A stretch of 64,000 nt of DNA from Merdibacter massiliensis (lineage in GTDB: Bacteria; Bacillota_I; Bacilli_A; Erysipelotrichales; Erysipelotrichaceae). This document shows positions 26,381 to 36,042 of this stretch, piece by piece (position 1 is the first letter of the stretch; every line of letters begins with the position of its first letter). Under the pieces are notes generated by a model. That model was not told the origin of the DNA and searched no databases. It was given only the letters and a program-made list of their open reading frames with translations. The translations under genes and the position numbers were made by a program. The DNA lies in NCBI RefSeq assembly GCF_900155395.1, contig NZ_LT699728.1:371047-435046 (forward strand). The letters run 5' to 3'.

Positions 26381-27769
26381 TTATCCAGCATATGTCAGGA
26401 ATGCGACATACCCTTTCTTTGCTTCATAGATATCGGCTTTGGAGCTGACTTCCCATGGTGCATGCATATTATGCAAAGCGACGCCGCTGTCGATCACTTC
26501 CATGCCGTAGTTTGCTAAGATATAAGCGATGGTACCGCCTCCGCCTTGATCGACCTTGCCTAATTCACTGGTCTGATAAGCAACATTGCCTTTTTCCATG
26601 ATCATGCGAAGTTCTGCCATATATTCCGCATTGGCATCATTGCAGCCGCTCTTGCCACGTGCACCGGTATATTTGTTGAATACCAGTCCTTTGCCAAAAT
26701 AAGCGCAGTTGTTTGGTTCCATGACGCTTGCATAGTTTGGATCAAAGGCAGCAGAAACATCGCTGCTCAGCATCTTGGAATTCTGCAATGCACGGCGCAG
26801 TTTCAATTCAGAATATGCACCCATACGATCCATCACTTCCGCCAAGGCATTTTCAAAGAAATGGGACTGCATGCCGGTTGCTCCCTGACTGCCGACTTCC
26901 TCTTTATCGACCAGCAAGCAGACAGCAGTTTTTTCTACTTCTTCCATCTCCAGCATAGCCACTAAGCTCGTATACGCACAAACACGGTCATCTTGTCCAT
27001 AACCGATCACCATCGAACGATCCAAGCCAAGATCACGCGCTTTTCCTGCTGGTACGATCTCGATTTCTGCAGATATAAAATCACTTTCTTCCACATCATA
27101 ACGTTCTTTCAGCATCTGTAAGACATTGGCTTTGACTTTTTCTTTTTCTTCCCCTTTTAAAGGCATTGAACCAAATGTCACATTCAGATCTTCTCCTTCA
27201 ATGACCGTCGTTGCTTTTTTCTGCATTTGATCACCAGAGAGATGCACCAACAAATCGGATACGACAAATACCGGATCATCTTCCTGATCGCCGATGCAGA
27301 CATCCACCTTTGTTCCATCTTTCTTAACGATCACGCCATACATGGCCAAAGGCAAAGTGACCCATTGATATTTTTTGATGCCGCCATAATAATGCGTATC
27401 TAAATAAGCGATCTCTGTGTTTTCATATACCGGATTCTGTTTGAGATCCAGGCGCGGGGAATCGATATGGGCTCCCAGAATATGCATTCCTTCTTCCAAT
27501 GGACGATTGCCCAAATGGAACAATACGATCGATTTGTCCATCATCGTCAAATAGACCTTATCCTGCGGTTTTAATGTTTCGTTTTTGGCGATCACTTCCC
27601 GCAGATCTTGATAACCATGTTCTTTTGCCATGGCCACGCTTGTTTTTACACAAGCACGTTCACTTTTATTTTCACTGATGAATTTTTTGTAATCTTCTGC
27701 TAAAGCAAATACATTTTCTAATTCTTTTTCATCATAAGTTTCCCAAGCATTCTTTTCACTCATCATCAT
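26381..27769 (-). CDS. Aminopeptidase, M18 family
   Basis: A 462-residue cytosolic zinc peptidase with family landmarks GAHIDSPRLDLKQNP (metal His and Asp), LLVDKEEVGSQGATG (catalytic Glu pair) and a late LHNMHAPWEVSSKAD His. It removes N-terminal residues from peptides. AGGAGGTC precedes three adjacent ATGs, so the exact first residue is uncertain by two codons. The gene overlaps the end of murI by 14 bp, implying co-transcription. Confidence 0.92.
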   Translation of the reverse strand: MMMSEKNAWETYDEKELENVFALAEDYKKFISENKSERACVKTSVAMAKEHGYQDLREVIAKNETLKPQDKVYLTMMDKSIVLFHLGNRPLEEGMHILGAHIDSPRLDLKQNPVYENTEIAYLDTHYYGGIKKYQWVTLPLAMYGVIVKKDGTKVDVCIGDQEDDPVFVVSDLLVHLSGDQMQKKATTVIEGEDLNVTFGSMPLKGEEKEKVKANVLQMLKERYDVEESDFISAEIEIVPAGKARDLGLDRSMVIGYGQDDRVCAYTSLVAMLEMEEVEKTAVCLLVDKEEVGSQGATGMQSHFFENALAEVMDRMGAYSELKLRRALQNSKMLSSDVSAAFDPNYASVMEPNNCAYFGKGLVFNKYTGARGKSGCNDANAEYMAELRMIMEKGNVAYQTSELGKVDQGGGGTIAYILANYGMEVIDSGVALHNMHAPWEVSSKADIYEAKKGYVAFLTYAG

Positions 27770-28535
27770 GACCTCCTAACAATTTCTTACATAGCAGGAT
27801 CAGCTGCGGATCCTGTTTTGAGTTTTCGATATGTACGCTGCCCTTTCCCTCTTTGCATCTTTTCCCCTGCTGCTGCAGCAGATCTTCCAAATGCAGGGCC
27901 GTTCCGTGATTTCCATCGATCACGTGAATGTGTGCCGGCAGCAGTTTTTTAAAATATGAGCGGTAAAAAACAAAATGTGTACAGCCTAATACGATGCTGT
28001 TGATCTTTGAAAGATCATATGCCTGCAGATATTCCTGCAGCTGGGCCGTCACTACTTCCTCATTCCCCAGCTCATCATGTTCAACGATCTCGACCAGACG
28101 CGGACATGGCTGACGATAGATCGTATGGGCATCCTGAAAGCGCTGCATCAGTTTTGCAAACTTTTCTTCTTTCAATGTGAGCGGTGTGGCCATAACGATG
28201 ATATGCTGCCGCTCTCCCAGCTCACAGGCGACTTTCAATGCCGGCTCCATGCCGATGATCGGCAGATCATACCGCGCACGCAGCACATTGACACAGGCAC
28301 TGGTAGCCGTATTGCAGGCTACGACGATGGCTTTCACATCCTGAGCGATAAAATGATCGCAGATTTCGATACAGCGCTGTGTGATCACTTCCTTGTCCTT
28401 GACACCATAAGGTGCAAAGGCACTGTCGCCGAAATACAGAAAATGTTCCTGCGGCATCAATGCACGCATTTCTTTGAGCACGCTGATTCCGCCTAAGCCG
28501 GAATCAAAGATACCGATGGGCTGTTGCTTGTCCAT
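27756..28535 (-). CDS. murI: Glutamate racemase
   Basis: The start at 28535 (MDKQQPIGIFDSG) has AGAGGTGAAAGC upstream; a longer in-frame reading has no site. The 259-residue product carries both catalytic cysteines (VACNTATSA and LGCTHF), FDSGLGG and YFGD. It makes D-glutamate for peptidoglycan. It lies between a hydrolase gene and the M18 peptidase gene, in one run of minus-strand genes. Confidence 0.96.
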   Translation of the reverse strand: MDKQQPIGIFDSGLGGISVLKEMRALMPQEHFLYFGDSAFAPYGVKDKEVITQRCIEICDHFIAQDVKAIVVACNTATSACVNVLRARYDLPIIGMEPALKVACELGERQHIIVMATPLTLKEEKFAKLMQRFQDAHTIYRQPCPRLVEIVEHDELGNEEVVTAQLQEYLQAYDLSKINSIVLGCTHFVFYRSYFKKLLPAHIHVIDGNHGTALHLEDLLQQQGKRCKEGKGSVHIENSKQDPQLILLCKKLLGGHDDE

Positions 28536-28575
28536 GCTTTCACCTCTCATAGCAATCTTTATTATACTCTTTTTC

Positions 28576-29172
28576 CTATGAAATTTCATCCAGGAAACGC
28601 TGCATCTCGTCTTTGACATCCGCTAAATAGAATGCGCTCAAACCTTGAGATGCATGCAGCAAAGAATGATTGGCACCCGGACAGAAGATCTTCGTCTTGC
28701 AATCCAGCATCGAAAGTGCAGACAGATCTTCCTCATCCAAAAACGGATCTTCATCTCCGTAAGCGATGATATCTTTTGTTTGGATCAGCGGAATCGTTTG
28801 TTTCAACGGCGTCAGCAAGATCGCCGGCTGATTTGTGTAAGATTCACGCAGCATGCAGGCAATGATCGTACCAAAGCTCTTAGCAACAAAATGAAACTGC
28901 ATGGGTATCAGCTGTTCCAATGTTGCTTTTGCCCGGGCAGCTGCTAATGGAACACATGCTGCTATCGATTCTTTCATCTTTGTTTTATCATACGGCAGCT
29001 CTCCAAAAGAAAGTTCGAGCACATTGAATCCCTTTTGCAAAGCCAGCTCTTTCATTTCCGCTAACAAAGGGCGGTCAAACAGATAGCCAAATCCCGGCAG
29101 CAGCACGATACAGTGGCTGCTGTTTTGTTCATACAGCACGCTTCCTGAATTTCCGATTTCTTTTCTTTCCAT
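28576..29172 (-). CDS. Small alpha/beta hydrolase
   Basis: The start at 29172 has AGAGGTGCAGG just upstream. The 198-residue product shows a nucleophile elbow AKSFGT (Ala in place of the first Gly of GxSxG), an acid in YGDEDPFLDEED and a histidine in GANHSLLH. That gives a complete Ser-Asp-His set for a short hydrolase or esterase. No signal peptide is seen. The substrate is unknown. It is transcribed just ahead of murI. Confidence 0.78.
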   Translation of the reverse strand: MERKEIGNSGSVLYEQNSSHCIVLLPGFGYLFDRPLLAEMKELALQKGFNVLELSFGELPYDKTKMKESIAACVPLAAARAKATLEQLIPMQFHFVAKSFGTIIACMLRESYTNQPAILLTPLKQTIPLIQTKDIIAYGDEDPFLDEEDLSALSMLDCKTKIFCPGANHSLLHASQGLSAFYLADVKDEMQRFLDEIS

Positions 29173-29234
29173 ATCCTGCACCTCTTCTATCTCTCTATTC
29201 ATTATAAACATCTCTTTTTTCCTTGCAACAGAAA

Positions 29235-29263
29235 AAGGAACTTTGCTTATGCAGCCGTTCCTT
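29235..29263 (-). terminator. Terminator overlapping the ABC exporter stop codon
   Basis: On the minus strand AAGGAAC and GTTCCTT form a stem followed by TTTTCTG. The stop codon lies in the loop. Confidence 0.6.
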
Positions 29264-31046
29264 CTTCCTGATCCGCAAACTGCGAATGATAAAGTTTTTC
29301 GTATACGCCTTGTTTTGCCAGCAGGCTTTCATGAGTTCCCTGTTCCACGATGTCCCCATGCTGAATGACCAGGATCAGATCAGCATTTTTGATCGTTGAC
29401 AAACGATGGGCAATGACAAAGCTCGTTCGATTTTCCATGACCCGCGCCATGGCTTCCTGCAGCATCTTTTCCAAACGGGTATCTACCGAGCTTGTTGCTT
29501 CATCCAGGATCAGGATCTGCGGATCTTTCAAGATGGCCCTGGCAATGGTCAGCAGCTGTTTTTCTCCTTGCGAGATATTATTTCCTTCTTCGTTGATGAC
29601 CGTATCATAACCATGGCTCAATGTACGGATAAAATGATGGATATTGGCCATTTTGGCAGCTTCGATCACCTCGTCTTTTCGTGCCGTCAAACGCCCATAG
29701 CGCAAATTGTCATAGATCGATCCTTGAAACAGCCACGTATCCTGCAAGACCAGGGAGAACAAGGATCGCAGATCTTCGCGCTTCATATCACGAATATCGA
29801 CACCATCGATACGGATGGAACCGCCTTTGACATCATAAAAACGCAGCAGCAGATTCATCAGCGTGGTCTTTCCTGCACCGGTCGGTCCCACCAATGCGAC
29901 CATCTGCCCCGGCTGTACATGGATATTGACATCTTTCATCAACAATGTGTCATCATACCCAAACTGCACATGGTCAAACGTAACCTGTCCCTGTACCTGT
30001 TCGATCATGGCGGCAGGTTCTTTGTCCGGGATTTCTTCCTCTTCCTGTAACAATCCAAATATACGTCCCATGGCAGAAAAAGCCGCCTGTACCTGGGAAG
30101 ATAATTGAGAGATCTGCGACAAAGGATCATTGATCTGCCAGATATAGCGAATGAACGCCTGCAGCTGCCCTACCCGGATCGATCCATCCAATACAAATAA
30201 ACACCCGAGCACCGCCACGCTTCCGATCGTCAGATACGTACACAGCGAGATCAGCGGCGAGATCAAACTGGAGACAAACTGCGCCAAAAAACTGGAACGG
30301 CACATGCGTTCATTGACCGCATGAAAGGCAGTGATCGCATCTTCCTGTTTGCCATACAAAATGATCTCATTAAAACCGCCATACATCTCTGTGATCGTCG
30401 CATTGAGTTCCCCTAACGTCGTTTGCTGTTCATCAAACAGACGCTGCGAATGTTTCACTATGATGCGCGTGATCAATAAAGAAAGCGGAATGATGATCAT
30501 TGCCACCAAGGTCATCGTCGCATGGATGCTCAGCATCATCATAATGACAAAAATAAATGTCAAGATACCGCCAAAGACACGGGTCAATGTTTGCTGCAGT
30601 GCATTGCTGAGCGCATCGACATCATTGGTCACCCGGCTCAATACATCGCCAAAAGGATGATCATCAAAGTAACGCACCGGAAGACGCTGGATCTTCTTTT
30701 GCAAGGCATTGCGCAGATCATGCATGGACCCTTGGATGGCATCGGTCAAGAAAAAGGCCGTGATCAGCTGGGAGAATGTCTTTAAGAAATACAGTCCCAG
30801 CAGGATCATCATGATCTTGATCACCACATCGAAATGAACATGTGCCCCGGGCACTCCCTGCATGATCTCCATTGCATCTTGTGTCAGCTGGGTCGTGATC
30901 CACCCTTCTACGCTTGGATTCAATGCGAAAGTCAGCTGGGATACGATGACCATTCCCAAGGCAAGCAATGCTTTCCAACGATACGGTCTCATAAAATACA
31001 GCACGCCGCGGATGCAGGAAGAAACCGCTGCTTTTTTACTTTCCAT
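29247..31046 (-). CDS. ABC exporter half-transporter, subunit with intact catalytic site residues
   Basis: A 599-residue type IV ABC exporter half: six membrane helices in about 1-320, then the nucleotide-binding domain. It has Walker A VGPTGAGKTT, Walker B LILDEATSSVD with the catalytic Glu, and the switch His in IAHRLST. Its signature is ISQGEKQ, not LSGGQ. Together with its 11-bp-overlapping partner it fits the asymmetric heterodimers of the BmrCD/LmrCD/TM287-288 type, which export drugs or lipids. Confidence 0.93.
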   Translation of the reverse strand: MESKKAAVSSCIRGVLYFMRPYRWKALLALGMVIVSQLTFALNPSVEGWITTQLTQDAMEIMQGVPGAHVHFDVVIKIMMILLGLYFLKTFSQLITAFFLTDAIQGSMHDLRNALQKKIQRLPVRYFDDHPFGDVLSRVTNDVDALSNALQQTLTRVFGGILTFIFVIMMMLSIHATMTLVAMIIIPLSLLITRIIVKHSQRLFDEQQTTLGELNATITEMYGGFNEIILYGKQEDAITAFHAVNERMCRSSFLAQFVSSLISPLISLCTYLTIGSVAVLGCLFVLDGSIRVGQLQAFIRYIWQINDPLSQISQLSSQVQAAFSAMGRIFGLLQEEEEIPDKEPAAMIEQVQGQVTFDHVQFGYDDTLLMKDVNIHVQPGQMVALVGPTGAGKTTLMNLLLRFYDVKGGSIRIDGVDIRDMKREDLRSLFSLVLQDTWLFQGSIYDNLRYGRLTARKDEVIEAAKMANIHHFIRTLSHGYDTVINEEGNNISQGEKQLLTIARAILKDPQILILDEATSSVDTRLEKMLQEAMARVMENRTSFVIAHRLSTIKNADLILVIQHGDIVEQGTHESLLAKQGVYEKLYHSQFADQEEGTAA

Positions 31047-32769
31047 AGCCCATTTCCTCCTCGCTTAACTGAGACGCCGCAATTTCATGATAGATCGGAC
31101 AATTCTTTAACAGCGCACGATGGGTGCCCTGTCCGACGACTTTCCCCTCATCCAGCACCACGATCTGATCTGCCTGCATGATCGTAGAGACCCGCTGGGC
31201 AACGATCATCATGATCGCATCTTTGACTTCTCCTTTTAACGCTTTGCGCAGTCTGGCATCGGTCGCAAAATCCAATGCTGAAAAAGAATCATCATAAATA
31301 TAAACCTGCGGATGGCGTACAATGGCACGGGCAATCGATAAACGCTGTTTCTGCCCGCCCGAGACATTGGTTGCCCCTTCTACGATACGCTCCTCAAACT
31401 GGTTTGGTTTTTCCATGATGAAGTCGTACGCCTGGGCAATCTTTGCCGCATGCTCAATTTCTTCATTATCTGCCTGCTTGTTGCCAAAGCGGATATTATC
31501 GGCAATAGAACCGCGGAACAACACTGCTTTTTGTGCCACATATCCGATCTTTGCGCGAAGATCTTGTACAGCATACGAGCGAATATCCTCGCCATTGATC
31601 CGGATGCTGCCGCTGCTCACATCATAAAAGCGCGGTACCAAAGAAACCAATGTGGATTTCCCGCTGCCGGTCGAACCGATAAAAGCAATCGTTTCCCCTT
31701 TGCGCACCGTAAAATTGATATCGCTCAAGACGGCTTCTTCGCCATCCGGATAGGCAAACGTTACATGATCAAAAGTGATTTCTTCGATTTTCTGCAGTTT
31801 TTTGGGATCGATCGGGTCCTGGATGCTGCTTTGTGCATGCAGCACCTTCTGGATGCGTTTCGCCGATACATTTGCACGCGGATACATCATGAATACTGTG
31901 CAAAACAGCATCACAGACAACATGGCATGAAATAAATATTCCATGAAAGCCACCAGTTTTCCAACTTGCAGCAGATCGGCATCGATCATTCCTGCCGCCA
32001 CATAATAAATCGCCAACGCCGCTAAATTCATCACTAAAAAGAAGATCGGTTCAGTGGAAGACATCAGCTTGAAGATATTTTTGGACTGTGTCATGAAAAA
32101 ACGGTTTTCCTGATCGAAACGCCTGGTCTCATAGGCATCATTATTAAAGGAACGAATGACGCGGATCCCGGTCAAATTCTCGCGGAAGATCCGATTCAAA
32201 CGGTCCAACGAACTTTGCTGACGCTCGCTGATTGGCTGCGATACTTTCCCGACAACGACCACGCCGACGACAATGACGGGGATCGTAGAAGCAATGATCA
32301 TTGAAAGTTGCAGGCTGGAGCGGATCGTCAAGGCAAAACTGACGATGATCATCACCGGTGTCAGCAATGCCGTACGCAAGATCACATTCATGAACATCAT
32401 GATCTGATACGCATCATTATTCGTTCGGGTGATCAAAGAGGAAACGCCGAACTGATTCATCTGTGCATGCGAAAAGTGCTGTACCTGCGCAAACACATCG
32501 TTGCGGATATCTCTTGTCACCGAAGTGGAGATCCTGGCACAACAATACCCCAACAAGATCGTTCCGCAAACACCGACGATCGAAATGATCGCAATGATCA
32601 TCCCGCTTTGAAATAAATATTGACGGTCTTGACGCAGAACGCCTTCATCGATCATATTGGACACCATGGTCGGGATCCCCAGTTCCACCAAGGCAAAACC
32701 AAACACAGACAAGATATTCAATGCCACCCAGATCTTGTAACGCTTCATATATTGTAAGATCAGTTTCAC
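31036..32769 (-). CDS. ABC exporter half-transporter, subunit with degenerate site
   Basis: A 577-residue partner of the downstream gene, with six helices and a nucleotide-binding domain. It has Walker A IGSTGSGKST and canonical signature VSGGQKQ. Walker B reads IYDDSFSALD (Asp in place of the catalytic Glu) and the switch region reads VAQRVST (Gln for His). That is the expected division of labour in heterodimeric exporters, in which one ATP site binds but barely hydrolyses. The ends overlap by 11 bp. Confidence 0.93.
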   Translation of the reverse strand: MKLILQYMKRYKIWVALNILSVFGFALVELGIPTMVSNMIDEGVLRQDRQYLFQSGMIIAIISIVGVCGTILLGYCCARISTSVTRDIRNDVFAQVQHFSHAQMNQFGVSSLITRTNNDAYQIMMFMNVILRTALLTPVMIIVSFALTIRSSLQLSMIIASTIPVIVVGVVVVGKVSQPISERQQSSLDRLNRIFRENLTGIRVIRSFNNDAYETRRFDQENRFFMTQSKNIFKLMSSTEPIFFLVMNLAALAIYYVAAGMIDADLLQVGKLVAFMEYLFHAMLSVMLFCTVFMMYPRANVSAKRIQKVLHAQSSIQDPIDPKKLQKIEEITFDHVTFAYPDGEEAVLSDINFTVRKGETIAFIGSTGSGKSTLVSLVPRFYDVSSGSIRINGEDIRSYAVQDLRAKIGYVAQKAVLFRGSIADNIRFGNKQADNEEIEHAAKIAQAYDFIMEKPNQFEERIVEGATNVSGGQKQRLSIARAIVRHPQVYIYDDSFSALDFATDARLRKALKGEVKDAIMMIVAQRVSTIMQADQIVVLDEGKVVGQGTHRALLKNCPIYHEIAASQLSEEEMGYGK

Positions 32770-32844
32770 TTTTCCACCTCTTTCTCCCCTTCACTGTTAT
32801 CATTCTAACATACCTGTTTTTTTGTTTCCAGAGCAGCCGGCAAT

Positions 32845-32876
32845 AGAAAAAACAGCCTGTATTCTGCACAGGCTGT
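32845..32876 (-). terminator. Rho-independent terminator
   Basis: ACAGCCTGT pairs with ACAGGCTGT; on the minus strand TTTTTT follows. It ends the HAD-phosphatase transcript. Confidence 0.85.
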
Positions 32877-32880
32877 CTGC

Positions 32881-33699
32881 TTATCGAATCGACATCGCAA
32901 AAGCAATGGCTTCCGCAACGGCACTTTCCTGATTCGTATGTTTGCATACATGATCACAGATCTGCTTTATCTCCTGCGGTGCATTGGCAACTGCCACCGA
33001 TACGCCGGCTGTTTTTAACATAGCGATATCATTATAGCTGTCTCCAACGGCCATCGTCTCTTCCATCGGAATATGAAAATATTGTGCCAACTTGATCAAG
33101 CCGCTTCCTTTATGCACACCTTTCTTATTGATCTCGATAAAACGGTCTGATGAAAAACTGATCTCCAGATCTGCTTTCAGATCTTGCGGCATCTCTTTTA
33201 CAAATTGCTGAAGATATGCCATATCCTGACGTTCATACAACAGTTTGGGGATCAACTGCGTCTGCAAAAAATCGACCTGCTGCGGCAAGACTTCTAATTG
33301 ATCGATAAATAATGGCAGATCCTTTTCTTCCTTGGCATCCACCTTTTCATAATATAACGTACCTGAACCAGTAAAGACCTCGATACCGATGCCTTTTTCT
33401 CTTCCATATGCGATCAGCTGTTTTGTCTTGTCCCAGTCTAAACCATTGGAAACCAAGATCTTTCCCGTATTTTCAGTGACCATAGCACCATTTGTGCTGA
33501 TGACATAATGACCAGCTTTTTCCCAGACATCTAACTGTGTCAAGGTCCGCTTCAAGCCAGTATACAATCTTCCTGTACACGGCACAAAGATACCGCCCTG
33601 TTTTTCGAAAGCTGTGATAGCTTCGATGTTTTCCTGCGATACGTTCTTCGCATTGTCTAACAATGTTTCATCTAAATCACATGCAATCAATCGAATCAT
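32881..33699 (-). CDS. Cof-type HAD hydrolase
   Basis: A 272-residue HAD-superfamily phosphatase with motif I IACDLDETLL, a type IIB cap and the late motif AVGDSYNDIAML. Such enzymes dephosphorylate sugar phosphates, flavin precursors or PLP; this sequence does not tell which. Its ATG overlaps the stop of the histidine phosphatase gene (ATGA), so the two phosphatases form one operon. Confidence 0.92.
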   Translation of the reverse strand: MIRLIACDLDETLLDNAKNVSQENIEAITAFEKQGGIFVPCTGRLYTGLKRTLTQLDVWEKAGHYVISTNGAMVTENTGKILVSNGLDWDKTKQLIAYGREKGIGIEVFTGSGTLYYEKVDAKEEKDLPLFIDQLEVLPQQVDFLQTQLIPKLLYERQDMAYLQQFVKEMPQDLKADLEISFSSDRFIEINKKGVHKGSGLIKLAQYFHIPMEETMAVGDSYNDIAMLKTAGVSVAVANAPQEIKQICDHVCKHTNQESAVAEAIAFAMSIR

Positions 33700-34283
33700 T
33701 CGTCTTCACCATCCGCACCATTTAAATAAGCTGCATTTAAATTATATTCTACGACGACCAGCTGTCCTTTCACTTTTTCGATCAGCGATACGCTTGCGTT
33801 ATTCAAATGAATATGCACAGGACGCAATGCCGGATCGATTCGTTTCAACAACTGCGTGATTGCTGAACCATGGGAAACGATCAACACATCGCCTGTGTAC
33901 GTTTCTGAAATCTCTTGAATCGCATCATACATTCGTTGTGCGACATCTTCCAAACTTTCTGCTCCCTGCACCTTTTCTTGATACAGACGATGACGGGCAT
34001 CTTCACTAAAATGAACACCATCTAATTCGCCAAATTCACGTTCGATGATCCTTGGATCGATCACTCTTTGTTTTGCATCTACAAACTTTGCAAAGATATC
34101 TCCCGATTCTTTTGCCCTGGATAATGGAGACGTAATCAAGGCATCAAATACATGGCCCTGCAATTCTTTTGCAGCATCTTCAATCTGTTTGCGTCCTCGA
34201 TCGTTCAATGCAATATCCTGTCGTCCTTGGATACGGCCTTCTGCATTCCATTGTGTTTCCCCATGTCTAACGATATAGATCAT
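33696..34283 (-). CDS. Histidine phosphatase (phosphoglycerate-mutase-like)
   Basis: The start at 34283 has GGGAGGT 7 bp upstream. The 195-residue product begins MIYIVRHGETQWN, with the RHGE nucleophile motif and the second active-site His in VSHGSAI. This is the broad-specificity CobC/GpmB-like branch and not glycolytic mutase. It is coupled to the HAD gene. Confidence 0.92.
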   Translation of the reverse strand: MIYIVRHGETQWNAEGRIQGRQDIALNDRGRKQIEDAAKELQGHVFDALITSPLSRAKESGDIFAKFVDAKQRVIDPRIIEREFGELDGVHFSEDARHRLYQEKVQGAESLEDVAQRMYDAIQEISETYTGDVLIVSHGSAITQLLKRIDPALRPVHIHLNNASVSLIEKVKGQLVVVEYNLNAAYLNGADGEDE

Positions 34284-34404
34284 CCTCTGTACCTCCCTTT
34301 TATTCAATACCGCTTATGTCCTTTATTATATCACATTGTTTACAAAACGCATGTGAAACAATTTTCACGATTGTATTCTTACTTTCTTTTATTTTCATCC
34401 ATGC

Positions 34405-34410
34405 TATAAT
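34405..34410 (+). promoter_or_regulatory. Probable -10 box of the leucyl aminopeptidase gene
   Basis: TATAAT lies 25 bp before the start codon. No strong -35 is present. Confidence 0.4.
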
Positions 34411-34434
34411 AATACAATAGAAAGAAGGTTCGCT

Positions 34435-35862
34435 ATGAATTACTTGACGTTAGAAGAAGGAAAACAACAAGCAAATACATGGATCGTCCCTGTGTATACA
34501 GAAGATCACATTCCCGCTGTTTTTGCACAAGCTTTGGACTATGACCCAAGTGAACAGATCAAAAGAGAAGCTGGACAATTGACCACTCTTTTTACAATGG
34601 GAAAGATGGCGGCACCATCTATTTGCTTTGTAGCTATGGGAAAAAAGAAAGACATTACATATGGAAAAGCAAAACGCTATTTCGGCAATGCGTTTTATGC
34701 CCAAAAAGAGGACTGCTGTTTCTATGTAGACAGTGCAGCAAGCGATACATGTTCAATGGAGCAGATGGCTAGAGCTGCCGGTTTTGCCAGTGTATACAGC
34801 ACCTACCGCATGCAGAAGATCGAAGCAGAACAAAACGATGCACCAGCGGTTGCTTTTGTGTCAGATCAAGATTTGCAGGCAGCCATTGCAGAGGGCATGG
34901 AAATTGCCGCATGCATCAACCATGCACGCGATTTGGGAAATCTGCCATCCAATTATCTGACACCAGATACGTTTGTGGAAAAGGCAAAAGCCCTGGCTGA
35001 GGAATTAGAAGTAGAAATAGAAGTACTGGATAAAGAAGCATTGACCAAGATGGGAGCAGGTGCGCTGTTAGGCGTCAACCGCGGATCGGATAAAGGTGCT
35101 TACTTGCTGACACTGACTTACCGCGGCAATGGCGATGCACCGATGACTGCTTTAGTTGGAAAAGGCATCACCTTTGACAGCGGAGGATATTGCCTGAAAC
35201 CACGTACATCGATGACCGGAATGAAATATGACATGTGCGGAGCAGCAAACATGCTCTCTGCTTTGGAATATGCAGCACGTACGAAAGCGAAAGTCAACTT
35301 GATGGCAGTCTTGGCCTTGACGGAAAACAAGATGGGTCCAAATGGATTTACACCGGATGAAGTGCTCATTTCTTTAAGCGGCAAGACCATCGAAGTGACC
35401 AACACGGATGCCGAAGGACGTTTGATCTTATGCGACGCCATTACGCATGCCGCCAACAAAAAAGCTGCACGCATCATTGATATGGCCACTTTGACAGGTG
35501 CTTGCGTCACAGCCCTTGGCGATCGCTATACCGGTACTTTTACAAACGATCCTGCATTCTTGGAAGCATTGAACAATGCAGCAAAAGAAAGCGGAGAGCT
35601 TGTCTGGCAGCTGCCTTTGGATGCAGAATTCAAGAAACAAGTACAAAACAGCGATGTGGCAGACTTGATCAATTCCATTCCAAACGGCAAAGGCGGCAGT
35701 TCTTTAGCAGCCGCATTCTTGAGTGCATTTGTTCCAGAACAAACACAGTGGATCCACTTGGATATCGCAGGTCCTGCGGAAACAACTGCTTCCAGCTCCT
35801 ATGCAGCAAAAGGCGCAACCGGAGTCATGATCGAGACACTGATCCAATTGCTTTGCAAATAA
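34435..35862 (+). CDS. Leucyl aminopeptidase, M17 family
   Basis: A 475-residue protein whose catalytic half holds GKGITFDSGGYCLKP (metal Lys/Asp), MKYDMCGAANM and the hallmark NTDAEGRLIL. It is a cytosolic two-metal aminopeptidase for peptide turnover. AGAAGGTTCGCT precedes the ATG. Downstream is a clean terminator, so it is monocistronic. Confidence 0.95.
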   Translation: MNYLTLEEGKQQANTWIVPVYTEDHIPAVFAQALDYDPSEQIKREAGQLTTLFTMGKMAAPSICFVAMGKKKDITYGKAKRYFGNAFYAQKEDCCFYVDSAASDTCSMEQMARAAGFASVYSTYRMQKIEAEQNDAPAVAFVSDQDLQAAIAEGMEIAACINHARDLGNLPSNYLTPDTFVEKAKALAEELEVEIEVLDKEALTKMGAGALLGVNRGSDKGAYLLTLTYRGNGDAPMTALVGKGITFDSGGYCLKPRTSMTGMKYDMCGAANMLSALEYAARTKAKVNLMAVLALTENKMGPNGFTPDEVLISLSGKTIEVTNTDAEGRLILCDAITHAANKKAARIIDMATLTGACVTALGDRYTGTFTNDPAFLEALNNAAKESGELVWQLPLDAEFKKQVQNSDVADLINSIPNGKGGSSLAAAFLSAFVPEQTQWIHLDIAGPAETTASSSYAAKGATGVMIETLIQLLCK

Positions 35863-35865
35863 CGT

Positions 35866-35896
35866 AAAAAGCAGCACACAAAGTGCTGTTTTTTTT
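35866..35896 (+). terminator. Rho-independent terminator
   Basis: AAAAAGCAGCAC pairs with GTGCTGTTTTT around 5 nt and continues into T8. Confidence 0.88.
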
Positions 35897-35945
35897 CATC
35901 TTTCCATCCAAACGCACATAGATATAGAAAAGATGTTCATTGCCA

Positions 35946-35973
35946 TTGCATTTTCCCAAATGTATTGTATAAT
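35946..35973 (+). promoter_or_regulatory. Sigma-70-type promoter
   Basis: TTGCAT (35946-35951), a 16-bp spacer and TATAAT (35968-35973) lie 70 bp upstream of the hemolysin-III-family gene. Confidence 0.6.
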
Positions 35974-36042
35974 ATGAATATCCTATCATCTAGTATCGAT
36001 TACTAGATATTAAGTATTTACAATCTAGGAGGTGCGTATATC

